Below are positions 45,017-54,321 of a stretch of 64,000 nucleotides of DNA, piece after piece (positions within the stretch are counted from its first letter, which is position 1; the number at the start of each line of letters is the position of its first letter). The stretch covers positions 248,001 through 312,000 of the forward strand of contig JBLWUQ010000002.1 of NCBI GenBank assembly GCA_048268845.1. Direction: 5' to 3'. The stretch is from Muriiphilus sp048268845 (lineage in GTDB: Bacteria > Pseudomonadota > Alphaproteobacteria > Rhodobacterales > Rhodobacteraceae). Both the position numbers and the translations under genes were made by a program. The notes below the pieces were generated by a model, which was given only the letters and a program-made list of their open reading frames with translations, was not told the DNA's origin and made no database searches.

Positions 45017-46486
45017 TCACTCCGACAGATAGGCGCGCAGGGTCGCCTCTGCGCCGTCGCGCCAGATCATCGCAAGCCAGTCGTCGAACGCATCGGCAAA
45101 GCGCGCCGCCTCGGCAAGGTCGCCGTAGAAGCGCCGCTGCTCGAGCCAGGTGCGGGGGCGCTCGCGGGCGATGCTTGCCGCCGCCTGCAGTTCGTCCCAG
45201 GCCGGATCGTTGGGCGCGATGGCGGTGCCGTCCTCGCGCGTGCCCTCGCACATGCGCGCCCAGAACGCCTCAACCAGCGCGAGGCCCGCGACCGGTGCGC
45301 CGGATTTCAGCGCGTCCCTGACGGTCGGCAGCACGAAGCCGGGGTGACGCGACGATCCGTCGAACGCGACGCGGCGGGTGGTGTCGCGGATCTGCGGGTT
45401 GGCAAAGCGGCGGTCGATCAGATCGACATAGCCCTGCGGCGTCATGTCGGGAACGGCAGCGACGTGGGGGACAATTTCCTCCAGCTCCACCTTGCGGAAG
45501 TAGCCATGGATCAGCGGATGCGCCATGCAGTCGGCGATGGTCTCGACCGACAGGATCTCGCCCACGTTGGCTATGACCTGATGGCCGCCATTGAGAAGGC
45601 GGATCTTCATGGTCTCAAAGCCGTGCACGTTGTCGGTGAAGGTGGCACCCGCCTTGTCCCAGTCCGGGCGACCGGCACAGAAGCGGTCCTCGATCACCCA
45701 TTGCCGAAAGGGCTCATGCGTCACGGGCGCCGCGTCGGCCACGCCGAAATCGCGCGCCAGCGCCAGCTCCGAGGGGCCGGTGGCGGGCACGATGCAGTCG
45801 ACCATCGAATTGGGAAAGGTGCAGTGCCTGTCGATCCAATCGGCAAGCGCCGGGTCCGACAGGCGGGCGAGGCCGACGACGGTCTGACGCAGGATATCGC
45901 CGTTGTTCTGAAGGTTGTCGCAGCTTTGGCAGGTGAACGGCCCATGCCCCTCGTCCCGTCTGCGCCGCAGTGCCGCGACCATCGCCCCGAACGCGCTCTG
46001 CGGTGTGTCGGGGTGGGCGGCGTCATGCACCATGTCGGCGTGTCCGGCATCGAAGCCACCGTCGCCGGTCTGGTAATAGCCGCCCTCGGTCACCGTCAGG
46101 GCGACGATGCGGATCGCGGGCATTGCCAGATGGGCGATCAGGGGGGCGTTGCCCTCCTCGACCGGGACGAAGCCGATCATCGACCCGGTGACTTCGGCCG
46201 ACCTGCCGGAAGGGTCGAGCGCGATGAGCGTGGTCAGGCAGTCCTGCGCCAGCAGCCTGTCGCGCTGGGCGGCGTCGGCGGGGCGCACGCCCGCCCCGAG
46301 GATCGCCCAGTCATGGGCCAGACCCGCATCCATGAGCCGGTGCAGATACCACGCCTGATGCGCGCGGTGAAAATTGCCAAGGCCGATATGGACGATGCCG
46401 GGCGACAGCGCGCCTCGGTCATAGGATGGGACGCGCACGTCGGCGGGCAGATCGGGCAGCGTGGCAAGCGAGAGGGGGGTGGCCAT
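45017..46486 (-). CDS. mtlK: Mannitol 2-dehydrogenase
   Basis: 489 residues of the long-chain polyol dehydrogenase family, oxidising D-mannitol (also D-arabitol or sorbitol) with NAD. The opening IVHIGLGNFHRAHQAWYLHRLMD is the NAD-binding G-x-G-x-F-H-R-A-H motif (about 31-53). TGPSELALARDFGVADAAPV, the catalytic-lysine segment HGFETMKIRLLNGGHQVIA and MAHPLIHGYFRKVELEEI follow. It is the last gene of the polyol operon, downstream of smoS. Confidence 0.94.
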   Translation of the reverse strand: MATPLSLATLPDLPADVRVPSYDRGALSPGIVHIGLGNFHRAHQAWYLHRLMDAGLAHDWAILGAGVRPADAAQRDRLLAQDCLTTLIALDPSGRSAEVTGSMIGFVPVEEGNAPLIAHLAMPAIRIVALTVTEGGYYQTGDGGFDAGHADMVHDAAHPDTPQSAFGAMVAALRRRRDEGHGPFTCQSCDNLQNNGDILRQTVVGLARLSDPALADWIDRHCTFPNSMVDCIVPATGPSELALARDFGVADAAPVTHEPFRQWVIEDRFCAGRPDWDKAGATFTDNVHGFETMKIRLLNGGHQVIANVGEILSVETIADCMAHPLIHGYFRKVELEEIVPHVAAVPDMTPQGYVDLIDRRFANPQIRDTTRRVAFDGSSRHPGFVLPTVRDALKSGAPVAGLALVEAFWARMCEGTREDGTAIAPNDPAWDELQAAASIARERPRTWLEQRRFYGDLAEAARFADAFDDWLAMIWRDGAEATLRAYLSE

Positions 46487-46525
46487 GGGGCCTCCTTCAA
46501 GGCAGTCGGTGCGATGCGGCAGCGG

Positions 46526-47295
46526 TCAGCTCATCCACTGGCCGCCGTCGACGTTGTAGGTTTGCGACAGGATATAGTCGGCCTCGGAGGAGGCCAGAAA
46601 CACCGCCATGCCGGTCAAGTCGGCGGGCACGGCAAAACGGCCCGCGGGCACGCCCGCCGCGACCTCGGCCTTCTTCTGGCCGGGTTTCTTGCCCTCGAGC
46701 CTGGCGAACATCGAGTCCACATGATCCCAGTGTTCGCCGTCCACCACACCGGGGGCGATGGCGTTGACGTTGATGCCGTGCTTGATCAGGTTCAGCCCAG
46801 CCGATTGCGTCATCGAGATGACCGCGGCCTTGGTCGAGCAATAGACCAGCACCAGGGGTTCGCCGCGCCGCCCGGCCTGTGAGGCCATGTTGATGATCTT
46901 GCCGCCGTGGCCCTGCGCGATCATCTGTTTCGCCGCCGCCTGCATGGTGAACAGCGTGCCCGCGACGTTGACGGCATAGAGCCTGTCATAGCTGGCGCGG
47001 GTGATGTCTACTGTCTCGGCGGCGTCAAAGAGGGCGGCGTTGTTGATCAGGATGTCGAGCTTGCCGGCATGATCCACGACGGATGCGATCGCGGCGTCGA
47101 TGCTGGTCTGGTCGGTGACGTCCAGATGCACGGCATAGGCTTGCGGGCCCAGTTCCTTCGCGGTGGCCTCTGCCGCCTCGAGGTTGATGTCGGCGATGGC
47201 AACGCTCGCCCCTTCGGCGATGAAGCGTTCGGCAAAGCCTCGGCCGATACCGCGGGCCGACCCGGTGATGAGGGCGGATTTGTCTTTCAACCGTG

Positions 47296-47299
<4 letters not shown>
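46526..47299 (-). CDS. smoS: Sorbitol dehydrogenase SmoS (SDR)
   Basis: 257 residues, short-chain dehydrogenase oxidising sorbitol (and galactitol or L-iditol) with NAD. The nucleotide motif is TGSARGIGRGF and the active site is NNAAL, MASQAGRRGE (Ser) and Tyr-x3-Lys in VYCSTKAA. The C-terminus SQTYNVDGGQWMS matches Rhodobacter SmoS as I recall it, as does NLIKHGINVNAIAPGVVDGEHWDHVD. It overlaps smoK by 4 bases. Confidence 0.94.
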
Positions 47300-48300
<1,001 letters not shown>

Positions 48301-48310
48301 GATCGTCTCC

Positions 48311-49141
48311 TTATTTGACCGCGCCGAAGGTCAGGCCCCGGACAAGTTGTTTCTGGCTGAACCAGCCCATGACGAGGATCGGCGCGATCGCCATGATCGA
48401 GGCGGCGCTGAGTTTCGCGTAGAACAGGCCCTCGGGTGCCGAGAAGCTGGCGATGAACTTGGTCAGCGGGGCGGCGTTCACGGTGGTCAGAAGGATGGTC
48501 CAGAACGCCTCGTTCCAGGCCAGGATGATGTTGAGCAGGATGGTCGAGGCGATGCCCGGCACCGCCATCGGGGTCAGCACATAGATGATCTCGTTCTTGA
48601 GGTTGGCCCCGTCCATCCGCGCGGCTTCGAGGATCTCGCCGGGGATCTCGCGAAAGTAGGTGTAGAGCATCCAGACGATGATCGGCAGGTTGATCAGCAT
48701 CAGGATCACGACCAAGAGGATGCGACTGTCCATGACGCCGAAATATTTGGCGATCAGCACCAGCGGATAGAGCACGCCGACCGCAGGCAGCATCTTGGTC
48801 GAAAGCATCCACAAGAGCACGTCCTTGGTCCGCTTGCCGGGCACGAAGGCCATCGCCCAGGCCGCCGGCACCGCGATCAGGATGCCGAGCAGGGTCGACC
48901 CCACCGCGATGACGATCGAGTTTGTCAGTGCCAGCGGGTAGTTCGAGCGTGCCAGAACGGCGGAATAATTCTCGGTCGTCCAGTCAAAGAAGAACCAGGC
49001 GGGCGGGTCCGAGATTGCCGTGGCCTCGGTCTTGAAGCTGGTCAGGAAGGTCCACATGATCGGAAAGAAGATCAGAAGCCCGACGCCCCAGGCCAGGGCC
49101 GTCCACATCATCTTCTTCTGGGGTGTGATTGCGCGTGCCAT
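48311..49141 (-). CDS. smoG: Polyol ABC transporter permease SmoG
   Basis: 276 residues with six transmembrane helices, of the MalG class. The EAA loop that contacts the ATPase is REIPGEILEAARMDGANLKNEIIYVLTPMAVPGIAS (about 165-200). It ends WFSQKQLVRGLTFGAVK, typical of this subfamily. It lies 12 bases after smoF. Confidence 0.95.
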   Translation of the reverse strand: MARAITPQKKMMWTALAWGVGLLIFFPIMWTFLTSFKTEATAISDPPAWFFFDWTTENYSAVLARSNYPLALTNSIVIAVGSTLLGILIAVPAAWAMAFVPGKRTKDVLLWMLSTKMLPAVGVLYPLVLIAKYFGVMDSRILLVVILMLINLPIIVWMLYTYFREIPGEILEAARMDGANLKNEIIYVLTPMAVPGIASTILLNIILAWNEAFWTILLTTVNAAPLTKFIASFSAPEGLFYAKLSAASIMAIAPILVMGWFSQKQLVRGLTFGAVK

Positions 49142-49153
49142 TTCCGGGCCCCT

Positions 49154-50020
49154 TCAGTTGTCGAGGTTCTTGCCGACGATGCGCATCAGGAAGATGGCAA
49201 CGATATTGGCAAGGATGACGGCGATGATCCCCCCGGCAGAGCCGAGGCCGATGTTCTGGCTTTCCAGCACGCGCTGATAGACGAGGTAGGTCAGCGTGCG
49301 GGTGCCAAAGGCGCCGTTGGTGGTGACGAAGATTTCCGCGAAGATCGACAGCAGGAAAATCGTCTGGATCAGGATCACCACGGTGATCGCGCGGCTCAGA
49401 TGCGGCAGGATGATATGCCAGAAGCGCGACAGCGGCGATGCCCCGTCCATTTCCGCGGCCTCGAGCTGTTCGCTCGACAGCGACTGCACCGCGGTCAGCA
49501 GGATCAGCGTCGCGAAGGGCAGCCATTGCCAGGCCACGATGACGATGATCGACATGAGCGGCGCTTGCGACAGGAAATCATAGGGCTGGGCGCCAAAGAA
49601 CTTGAACAGGTAGGAAAACAGCCCGTTGTCCACGTTGAAGAACATGTTCTTCCAGACCAGCGCCGACACCGTCGGCATGACGAAGAACGGCGCGATCACC
49701 AGAATGCGCACGATCCCCTGCCCGAACATCGGCTGGTCCAGCAGCAGCGCCAGCATCACGCCGCCGCCGATCGTGATGACGAGGACGCCCGCCACCATCT
49801 GCAAGGTGGTGACGACCGAACTCAGGAACGACGAGGACGTCAGGAATGACACGTAATTGTCGAACCCGATCCAGGCGTCGAAGGTCGCGCGCAACGGCCG
49901 GTAGTCGGCGAACGAAAAGTAGAGCGTCATGCACAGCGGCACCAGCATCCAGACCAGCAGCACGAAGACGGCTGGGGCGATCATGATGCGTGCCGATGAC
50001 TTGGAATGTTCTGTCGCCAT
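49154..50020 (-). CDS. smoF: Polyol ABC transporter permease SmoF
   Basis: 288 residues, MalF-class permease with six membrane spans. The EAA motif is EQLEAAEMDGASPLSRFWHIILPHLSRAI (about 182-210). The opening is ARIMIAPAVFVLLVWMLVPLCMTLYFSF. It is separated from the binding-protein gene smoE by 117 bases that contain a strong hairpin, a layout that usually gives higher binding-protein than permease levels. Confidence 0.95.
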   Translation of the reverse strand: MATEHSKSSARIMIAPAVFVLLVWMLVPLCMTLYFSFADYRPLRATFDAWIGFDNYVSFLTSSSFLSSVVTTLQMVAGVLVITIGGGVMLALLLDQPMFGQGIVRILVIAPFFVMPTVSALVWKNMFFNVDNGLFSYLFKFFGAQPYDFLSQAPLMSIIVIVAWQWLPFATLILLTAVQSLSSEQLEAAEMDGASPLSRFWHIILPHLSRAITVVILIQTIFLLSIFAEIFVTTNGAFGTRTLTYLVYQRVLESQNIGLGSAGGIIAVILANIVAIFLMRIVGKNLDN

Positions 50021-50095
50021 GACTGGCTCCTTCCGACAGAATGGTCAGGGTCTTGCGAAGACCGCGCGCGGCCTGCGGAAAGCCCCGAGGGGAGT

Positions 50096-50123
50096 GCCGG
50101 GGGCAGGCGGACCCGCCCCCGGC
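50096..50123 (-). terminator. GC hairpin between smoE and smoF
   Basis: Perfect 9-bp stem, arms 50096-50104 and 50115-50123, with a 10-base loop and no T-run. It starts 14 bases past the smoE stop, so it is more likely an mRNA-stabilising or attenuating element than a full terminator. Confidence 0.55.
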
Positions 50124-50137
50124 GCAAGTCGCGTGGC

Positions 50138-51454
50138 TCAGTAGCCCGCGGCTTCCATTTCTTCGGTGGTCAGCTCTTGGGCCGCTGCCAGTGCCTCGTC
50201 GGCGCTGCGGTTTCCGGCGAGGGCGTCGGAAAACAGCTGGCCGACCTGCGTGGCGATGCCGGCGAACTCGGGGATCGCTACGAACTGGATGCCGGTATAG
50301 GGAACCTCCTGCACCGTCGGGTTCTGCGGATCGGCCGAATTGATCGACTTCAGCGTCATCTCGGCAAAGGGCGCCGCATCCAGATAGGCCTGGTTCTCAT
50401 AGAGCGAGGTGCGGGTGCCCGGCGGCACGTTGGCCCAGCCTTCGTTTTCGGCGACCAGCTCGGTATAGCCCTGACCCGTGGCCCAGCTGATGAAGTCCTT
50501 CGCCACGTCGACCTTTTCGGAAGACGCCGGAATGGCCAGCGACCATGCCCAGAGCCAGTTGCCGCGCTTGCCCAGACCGGTATCGGGGGCCAGCGCGAAG
50601 CCGACCTTGTCGGCGACGGTGGAATCGGCGGGGTTGGTCACGAAGGAGGCCGCAACCGTGGCGTCGATCCACATGCCGCACTTGCCCTGCTGGAACAGCG
50701 TCAGGTTCTCGTTGAAGCCGTTGTTCGCGGCACCGGCGGGGCCGGATTCCTTCATCATGTCGAGATAGAAGGTCAGGGTCTCTTTCCACTCGGGGCTGTC
50801 GAACTGGGCATTCCAGTCCATGTCGAACCAGCGCGCGCCGAACGAGTTGGCCATGGCGCTGAGGAAGGCCATGTTCTCGCCCCAGCCGGCCTTGCCGCGG
50901 GCGCAAATTCCGTTGATGTCGTTGCCGCGGTCGGTCATCGCGGCGGCGGCTTCGCGGATGAACTGCCAGGTCGGCGCCTCGGGCATGTCCAGTCCGGCCT
51001 TTTCCATCAGGTCGGTGCGATACATCACCATCGAGCTTTCGCCATAGAACGGCGCGGCATAGAGCGTGCCGTCGACCGTCAGGCCGCCCCGGATCGCCGG
51101 CAGCAGGTCGTCGGCGTTCCAGTCCTCGGCCATGCCGTCGTTCAGCGACACCAGCCAGTCGTTGGCACCCCAGATCGGCGCTTCGTAGGTGCCGATCGTC
51201 ATGACGTCATACTGACCGCCGCCGGTCGAGATGTCGGTGGTCACGTTCTGACGCAGGACGTTCTCTTCCAGAACGACCCAGTTGATCTTGTTGCCGGTCG
51301 CCTGTTCCCATTGCGGGGCGAGGCTCTGCATCCGCACCATGTCGCCGTTATTGACCGTCGCAATGGTGATTTCCTCGGCCATCGCAGCCGACGCCAGCCC
51401 GACCATCAGGCCCAGCCCGACAGTCGTGCCGCGCAATATCTGCTTCGTGTTCAT
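50138..51454 (-). CDS. smoE: Polyol ABC transporter substrate-binding protein SmoE
   Basis: 438 residues. Signal peptide about 1-26 (MNTKQILRGTTVGLGLMVGLASAAMA), then a family 1 extracellular solute-binding protein: EEITIATVNNGDMVRMQSLAPQWEQATG and QYDVMTIGTYEAPIWGANDWL. The reading frame continues upstream, but ATG 51454 starts the signal peptide and is preceded by GGGAGGA. It binds sorbitol or mannitol in the periplasm. A sigma70-type promoter and a LacI-type operator lie 19-61 bases upstream. Confidence 0.94.
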   Translation of the reverse strand: MNTKQILRGTTVGLGLMVGLASAAMAEEITIATVNNGDMVRMQSLAPQWEQATGNKINWVVLEENVLRQNVTTDISTGGGQYDVMTIGTYEAPIWGANDWLVSLNDGMAEDWNADDLLPAIRGGLTVDGTLYAAPFYGESSMVMYRTDLMEKAGLDMPEAPTWQFIREAAAAMTDRGNDINGICARGKAGWGENMAFLSAMANSFGARWFDMDWNAQFDSPEWKETLTFYLDMMKESGPAGAANNGFNENLTLFQQGKCGMWIDATVAASFVTNPADSTVADKVGFALAPDTGLGKRGNWLWAWSLAIPASSEKVDVAKDFISWATGQGYTELVAENEGWANVPPGTRTSLYENQAYLDAAPFAEMTLKSINSADPQNPTVQEVPYTGIQFVAIPEFAGIATQVGQLFSDALAGNRSADEALAAAQELTTEEMEAAGY

Positions 51455-51472
51455 GATCGTCCTCCCGGAGTT

Positions 51473-51486
51473 TTTACACGTGTCAA
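51473..51486 (-). promoter_or_regulatory. LacI-type operator at the smoE start point
   Basis: On the minus strand TTGACAC-GTGTAAA, an inverted repeat with one mismatch and the central C-G expected of LacI-family sites. It covers the predicted transcription start (about 51479). Confidence 0.65.
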
Positions 51487-51515
51487 TTGTAGCTCCCGGA
51501 TTTTGCATGCGTCAA
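51486..51515 (-). promoter_or_regulatory. smoE promoter, with a possible second operator over its -35
   Basis: -35 TTGACG at 51510-51515 and -10 TACAAT at 51486-51491, spacer 18 bp. The 13-mer at 51503-51515 (TTGACGCATGCAA) overlaps the -35 and shares 10 of 13 bases with the downstream operator, so it may be a second, weaker site. Confidence 0.6.
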
Positions 51516-51534
51516 CGTTTTATTTCAAAACACG

Positions 51535-51551
51535 TTGCTGCTGCGCAGCAA
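51535..51551 (-). terminator. Hairpin after the lacI-type gene
   Basis: TTGCTGC/GCAGCAA, 7-bp perfect stem with loop TGC (17 bases in all), 11 bases past the regulator stop, followed on the minus strand by CGTGTTTT. It probably ends the regulator transcript before the smo promoter. Confidence 0.55.
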
Positions 51552-51562
51552 TCGAGCGGCCA

Positions 51563-52600
51563 TCAGGCGGATTCTCGAACTTTCAACTCGCCGTCGATCA
51601 GCTTAATGAACTGATTATCGGGCAGATTTTCCGCGCGCAACTTTTCCAGGAGGCGGTCGACGGCGGCCTGGCCGATCACGGCTACGTTCTGGCCGACGGT
51701 CGTCAGGGTCGGCGTCGTGTAGGGGCAGAGCGGGTAGTCATCGTGGCCTGCGATTCGCAATCCGCCCCGGCGCTGCGCCCCCGGTTCGAGCCCGTGTTTG
51801 GCAGCGGCCCGCAGCGCCCCGATGGCAACCCGGTCGTTCGCGCACAGGATCGAGGATTGCAGCAACTGCCCCCTGGAGAACTGGTCATCCAGAACCGCCA
51901 GCCCATGCGCCTCGAAATGCCAGTCCGGGCGGATGGCTTCGGTTCCGATCACCACCGGTTCGAAGCCACATTCCTCCATCTTGGCGATATAGGCGTTCTC
52001 GCGCTCGAGCGCGTTGAAGTTGACGCGCGGCATCGCGAGAAATACCGGCGGGCCACCCACCCGGCATAGGTATTCCGTAATGATGCCAGTGCTTTGCACG
52101 TGATCGGTGCCGACGAAATCCACATCGGTCAGGAGTTTCGGGCGCGAGTCCAGCAACACGAACGGCAGCCTTGCGTTCAGTCGTTCATAGACATGCAGAT
52201 CGCTGTGATTGCCCAGCGGCGCAACGATCGCGCCATCGACGTTCATCGACAGAAAGGTCTCGGCGGCGCGTGTCTCGATCTCGGGGTCGGAGTGCGAGCA
52301 CTGGGTGATGACGGTGTAGCCCGCCTCCATCGCCGCCAGTTCGATCGCTTCCAGAAGGCGGGTGAAGAACAGGTCGTTGAGGTAGGGAATGATCACCCCG
52401 ATCATGCCCGTCGTCTTGCGGTTCATCCGCGTCGCAAAGAAATTCGGGGTGTAATCAACCTTCTCCAAGCCCCGCCTGATCCGCTCGACCGAGGATCGGC
52501 TGACCTTGGCCGGGTCCTGAAAGTAGCGCGACAAGGTGGGGCGGGACACGCCGATGGCGGCGGAAAGCTCTTCCATCGTGTGAATTTTGGGCTTTGCCAT
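51563..52600 (-). CDS. LacI-family transcriptional regulator of the polyol operon
   Basis: 345 residues. N-terminal helix-turn-helix MEELSAAIGVSRPTLSRYFQDPAKVSRSSVERIRRGLEKVDYTPN (about 9-53) with the hinge ATRMNRKTTGMIGVIIP. The periplasmic-binding-protein-like domain follows (FLSMNVDGAIVAPLGNHSD, LCANDRVAIGALRAA, RIAGHDDYPLCPYTTPTLTTV). It lies directly upstream of smoE on the same strand, and the gap holds a matching operator, so it probably represses smoEFGK-smoS-mtlK until a polyol is present. Rhodobacter sphaeroides uses a different regulator type (SmoC), as I recall. Confidence 0.93.
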   Translation of the reverse strand: MAKPKIHTMEELSAAIGVSRPTLSRYFQDPAKVSRSSVERIRRGLEKVDYTPNFFATRMNRKTTGMIGVIIPYLNDLFFTRLLEAIELAAMEAGYTVITQCSHSDPEIETRAAETFLSMNVDGAIVAPLGNHSDLHVYERLNARLPFVLLDSRPKLLTDVDFVGTDHVQSTGIITEYLCRVGGPPVFLAMPRVNFNALERENAYIAKMEECGFEPVVIGTEAIRPDWHFEAHGLAVLDDQFSRGQLLQSSILCANDRVAIGALRAAAKHGLEPGAQRRGGLRIAGHDDYPLCPYTTPTLTTVGQNVAVIGQAAVDRLLEKLRAENLPDNQFIKLIDGELKVRESA

Positions 52601-53075
52601 GTTCTCGACATCCTGGCTTGTTGCTCTGCCCGCGCGACGTTATGGCAAGTTTCTGGAAAAGTCTGCACTGAAATATTTACGGGCGATAAAAGCGTGCACC
52701 CGCGCTGCCCCAAAAGCAAAGGAAATCCGTTGCTTGATGCCGTGGCGTGGTGAAAACTTCGCCCCTTCGCTGCCTTGGGGCGGCGCCCCTGGCATCGGCG
52801 CGGGTCGGCGTGTTTGGCGGCGAATGCAACCCGTTTGGCGCGGATCGTGCATCGAGGAAACGCGCCGCGTCGGCAAAGACGCGAGGGCGCGTCGCGGGGG
52901 CAGAAAAGGACGCCACCCTTGCGGTCGGGGTGCCGAGAACAGGATTGACATGCGCGGTCGGCCACGATCTTGTCGCGGGTTACGGGAGTATGCTCCACGG
53001 GTGCGCGTCTTTGTTCCCTCGCTTTTCCTGACGGGAACTTTCAGCGCGGGTTTTGGTTCGGAGAAGGGGTCTGTC
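52601..53075. other. 475-base interval with no convincing gene
   Basis: Lies between the divergent lacI-type gene and a secreted-protein gene. Open frames here (for example 52747-53031 plus, 52640-53263 minus) are low-complexity and mutually overlapping, with no recognisable domain. There is an AT-richer patch at about 52640-52720, a GGGGC/GCCCC hairpin near 52780, and a perfect TTGACA at 52945-52950. Otherwise it is probably the two promoters and leaders. Confidence 0.6.
52945..52973 (+). promoter_or_regulatory. Possible promoter for the secreted-protein pair
   Basis: TTGACA at 52945-52950, 17-base spacer, then TCTTGT (3 of 6). The -35 is perfect and the -10 weak. It is about 100 bases before the start codon at 53076. 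Confidence 0.3.
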
Positions 53076-53600
53076 ATGAGGTTCGCCGCGGTTGTTCTTG
53101 GCCTTGTCGCCGTCGCAAATCCCGCCCTCGCTTTCGAGACCGAAGATATCGGGACATTGCAGGCGACCTTCGATGGCGAGAGCATCGTCCAGCCCACCGT
53201 GATCGCCAAGTCCGAGGACGAGACCTCCGCAACGGCGTTCCTGGCGGTGATCGGCGGCGGCATGTCATCGCTCAGCCTTGCCGGCTACACCCCCGACAAC
53301 AAGAGGCTGGGCATCGACGCGACCTACATGGTGGAGGAGCCGGGCCCGGAGTCAGCGCCCATCGACCTGACCATCACCTATGTGCCGGAAGGGACAGCGG
53401 AGCACTGGACCTCCGAGGAAGCGCCCACGCCCGCCAGCATCACCTTTACCACGTTCGAGGCTGACGGTGACGAGGGCCGCGTCGTCGGAACCTTCACCGC
53501 GGTTCTGTGCCATGCCGAGGATTACGGGTCCGGCGCCGATCCCGACAATTGCCACCCGATCGAAGGCAGCTTCGACACAAGGTTCTTTGTCGAGCGATAA
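53076..53600 (+). CDS. Secreted protein of unknown function
   Basis: 174 residues with signal peptide about 1-19 (MRFAAVVLGLVAVANPALA). The mature part is acidic and beta-rich, begins FETEDIGTLQATFDGESI and contains two cysteines near the end (VLCHAEDYG and DNCHPI), which could form one disulfide. The C-terminal IEGSFDTRFFVER resembles the ends of DUF-type periplasmic proteins built as a single beta sandwich. I do not recognise the family. ATG 53076 is preceded by GAGAAGGGG. The next gene, 34 bases on, is also secreted and probably co-transcribed. Confidence 0.75.
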   Translation: MRFAAVVLGLVAVANPALAFETEDIGTLQATFDGESIVQPTVIAKSEDETSATAFLAVIGGGMSSLSLAGYTPDNKRLGIDATYMVEEPGPESAPIDLTITYVPEGTAEHWTSEEAPTPASITFTTFEADGDEGRVVGTFTAVLCHAEDYGSGADPDNCHPIEGSFDTRFFVER

Positions 53601-53634
53601 CCGAGGCGGGCAATCACGCACGAAAGAGTCTGAC

Positions 53635-54210
53635 ATGAAATACCTGCTGCCTGCGATCTGCCTTTCCCTGAGCGCATTTGCCGGGGCTGCGACGGCCGAT
53701 CCATCCACCCTTTGCGGCAAGTCCGGCGAAGCGGACTGGAGCGAGATCCGTGAGACCTTCGTCGGGTTCTGGCAGATCGAGCATCAATCCGGCTACGCCC
53801 TGATGGGCCAGATGGTCCTGCCCTTTCCCGGTGACGGGCAGGTGGATACGCTCACCATCGCCCTGTTCGACGATGTGCTGGCGGCCACTCATCCCGAAAT
53901 GCAGGCGCCGCTGGTGCTGGAGCCCGCCGACGAACCCCGCTGGGTCGTCGACATCTCGGACCCCTATACGCCCGCGCCGGTTCTCAGCCCGGACGATGTC
54001 GGTGTGATCATGGGATGCGACCAGATGGAACTGCCGCGCATCGTGGGGACCACGATCGCGGTGGTCGACGGGGTGCAGATGGATTTCACCTACAGGCTCA
54101 TGGCTGCGGAGGTTTCGACCCTCTACGGGGTGATGGAAATGACCGCCGTGGTGCATGGGACACCGATCATCGCGCGCCGCACCGTCTGGATGCACCAGAA
54201 CGGGCAGTGA
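53635..54210 (+). CDS. Secreted protein of unknown function, second of pair
   Basis: 191 residues, signal peptide about 1-21 (MKYLLPAICLSLSAFAGAATA). The mature protein starts DPSTLCGKSGEADWSEIRETFVGFWQIEHQSGYALMGQMVLPFP and has a second Cys in GVIMGCDQMEL. It then reads VDGVQMDFTYRLMAAEVSTLYGVMEMTAV, a beta-barrel-like pattern (lipocalin-like is possible but unproven). It is not similar in sequence to its upstream partner. It is convergent with an SDR gene 111 bases away. Confidence 0.75.
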   Translation: MKYLLPAICLSLSAFAGAATADPSTLCGKSGEADWSEIRETFVGFWQIEHQSGYALMGQMVLPFPGDGQVDTLTIALFDDVLAATHPEMQAPLVLEPADEPRWVVDISDPYTPAPVLSPDDVGVIMGCDQMELPRIVGTTIAVVDGVQMDFTYRLMAAEVSTLYGVMEMTAVVHGTPIIARRTVWMHQNGQ

Positions 54211-54321
54211 CGCCCGGTTGCGTCCGGCCCGCGTGGCGCCCGGACCATCCCTGAACGTCTGAACGATACGCCCAGACGCGCAAGGCATGTTCCGGGCCGG
54301 GCGGCGCGGTGCTCCGCCGCC

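Noticed and set aside
52747..53031. 94-codon plus-strand frame in the non-coding interval
   Set aside because: No domain, poor start context, overlapping frames on both strands of similar quality; probably chance.
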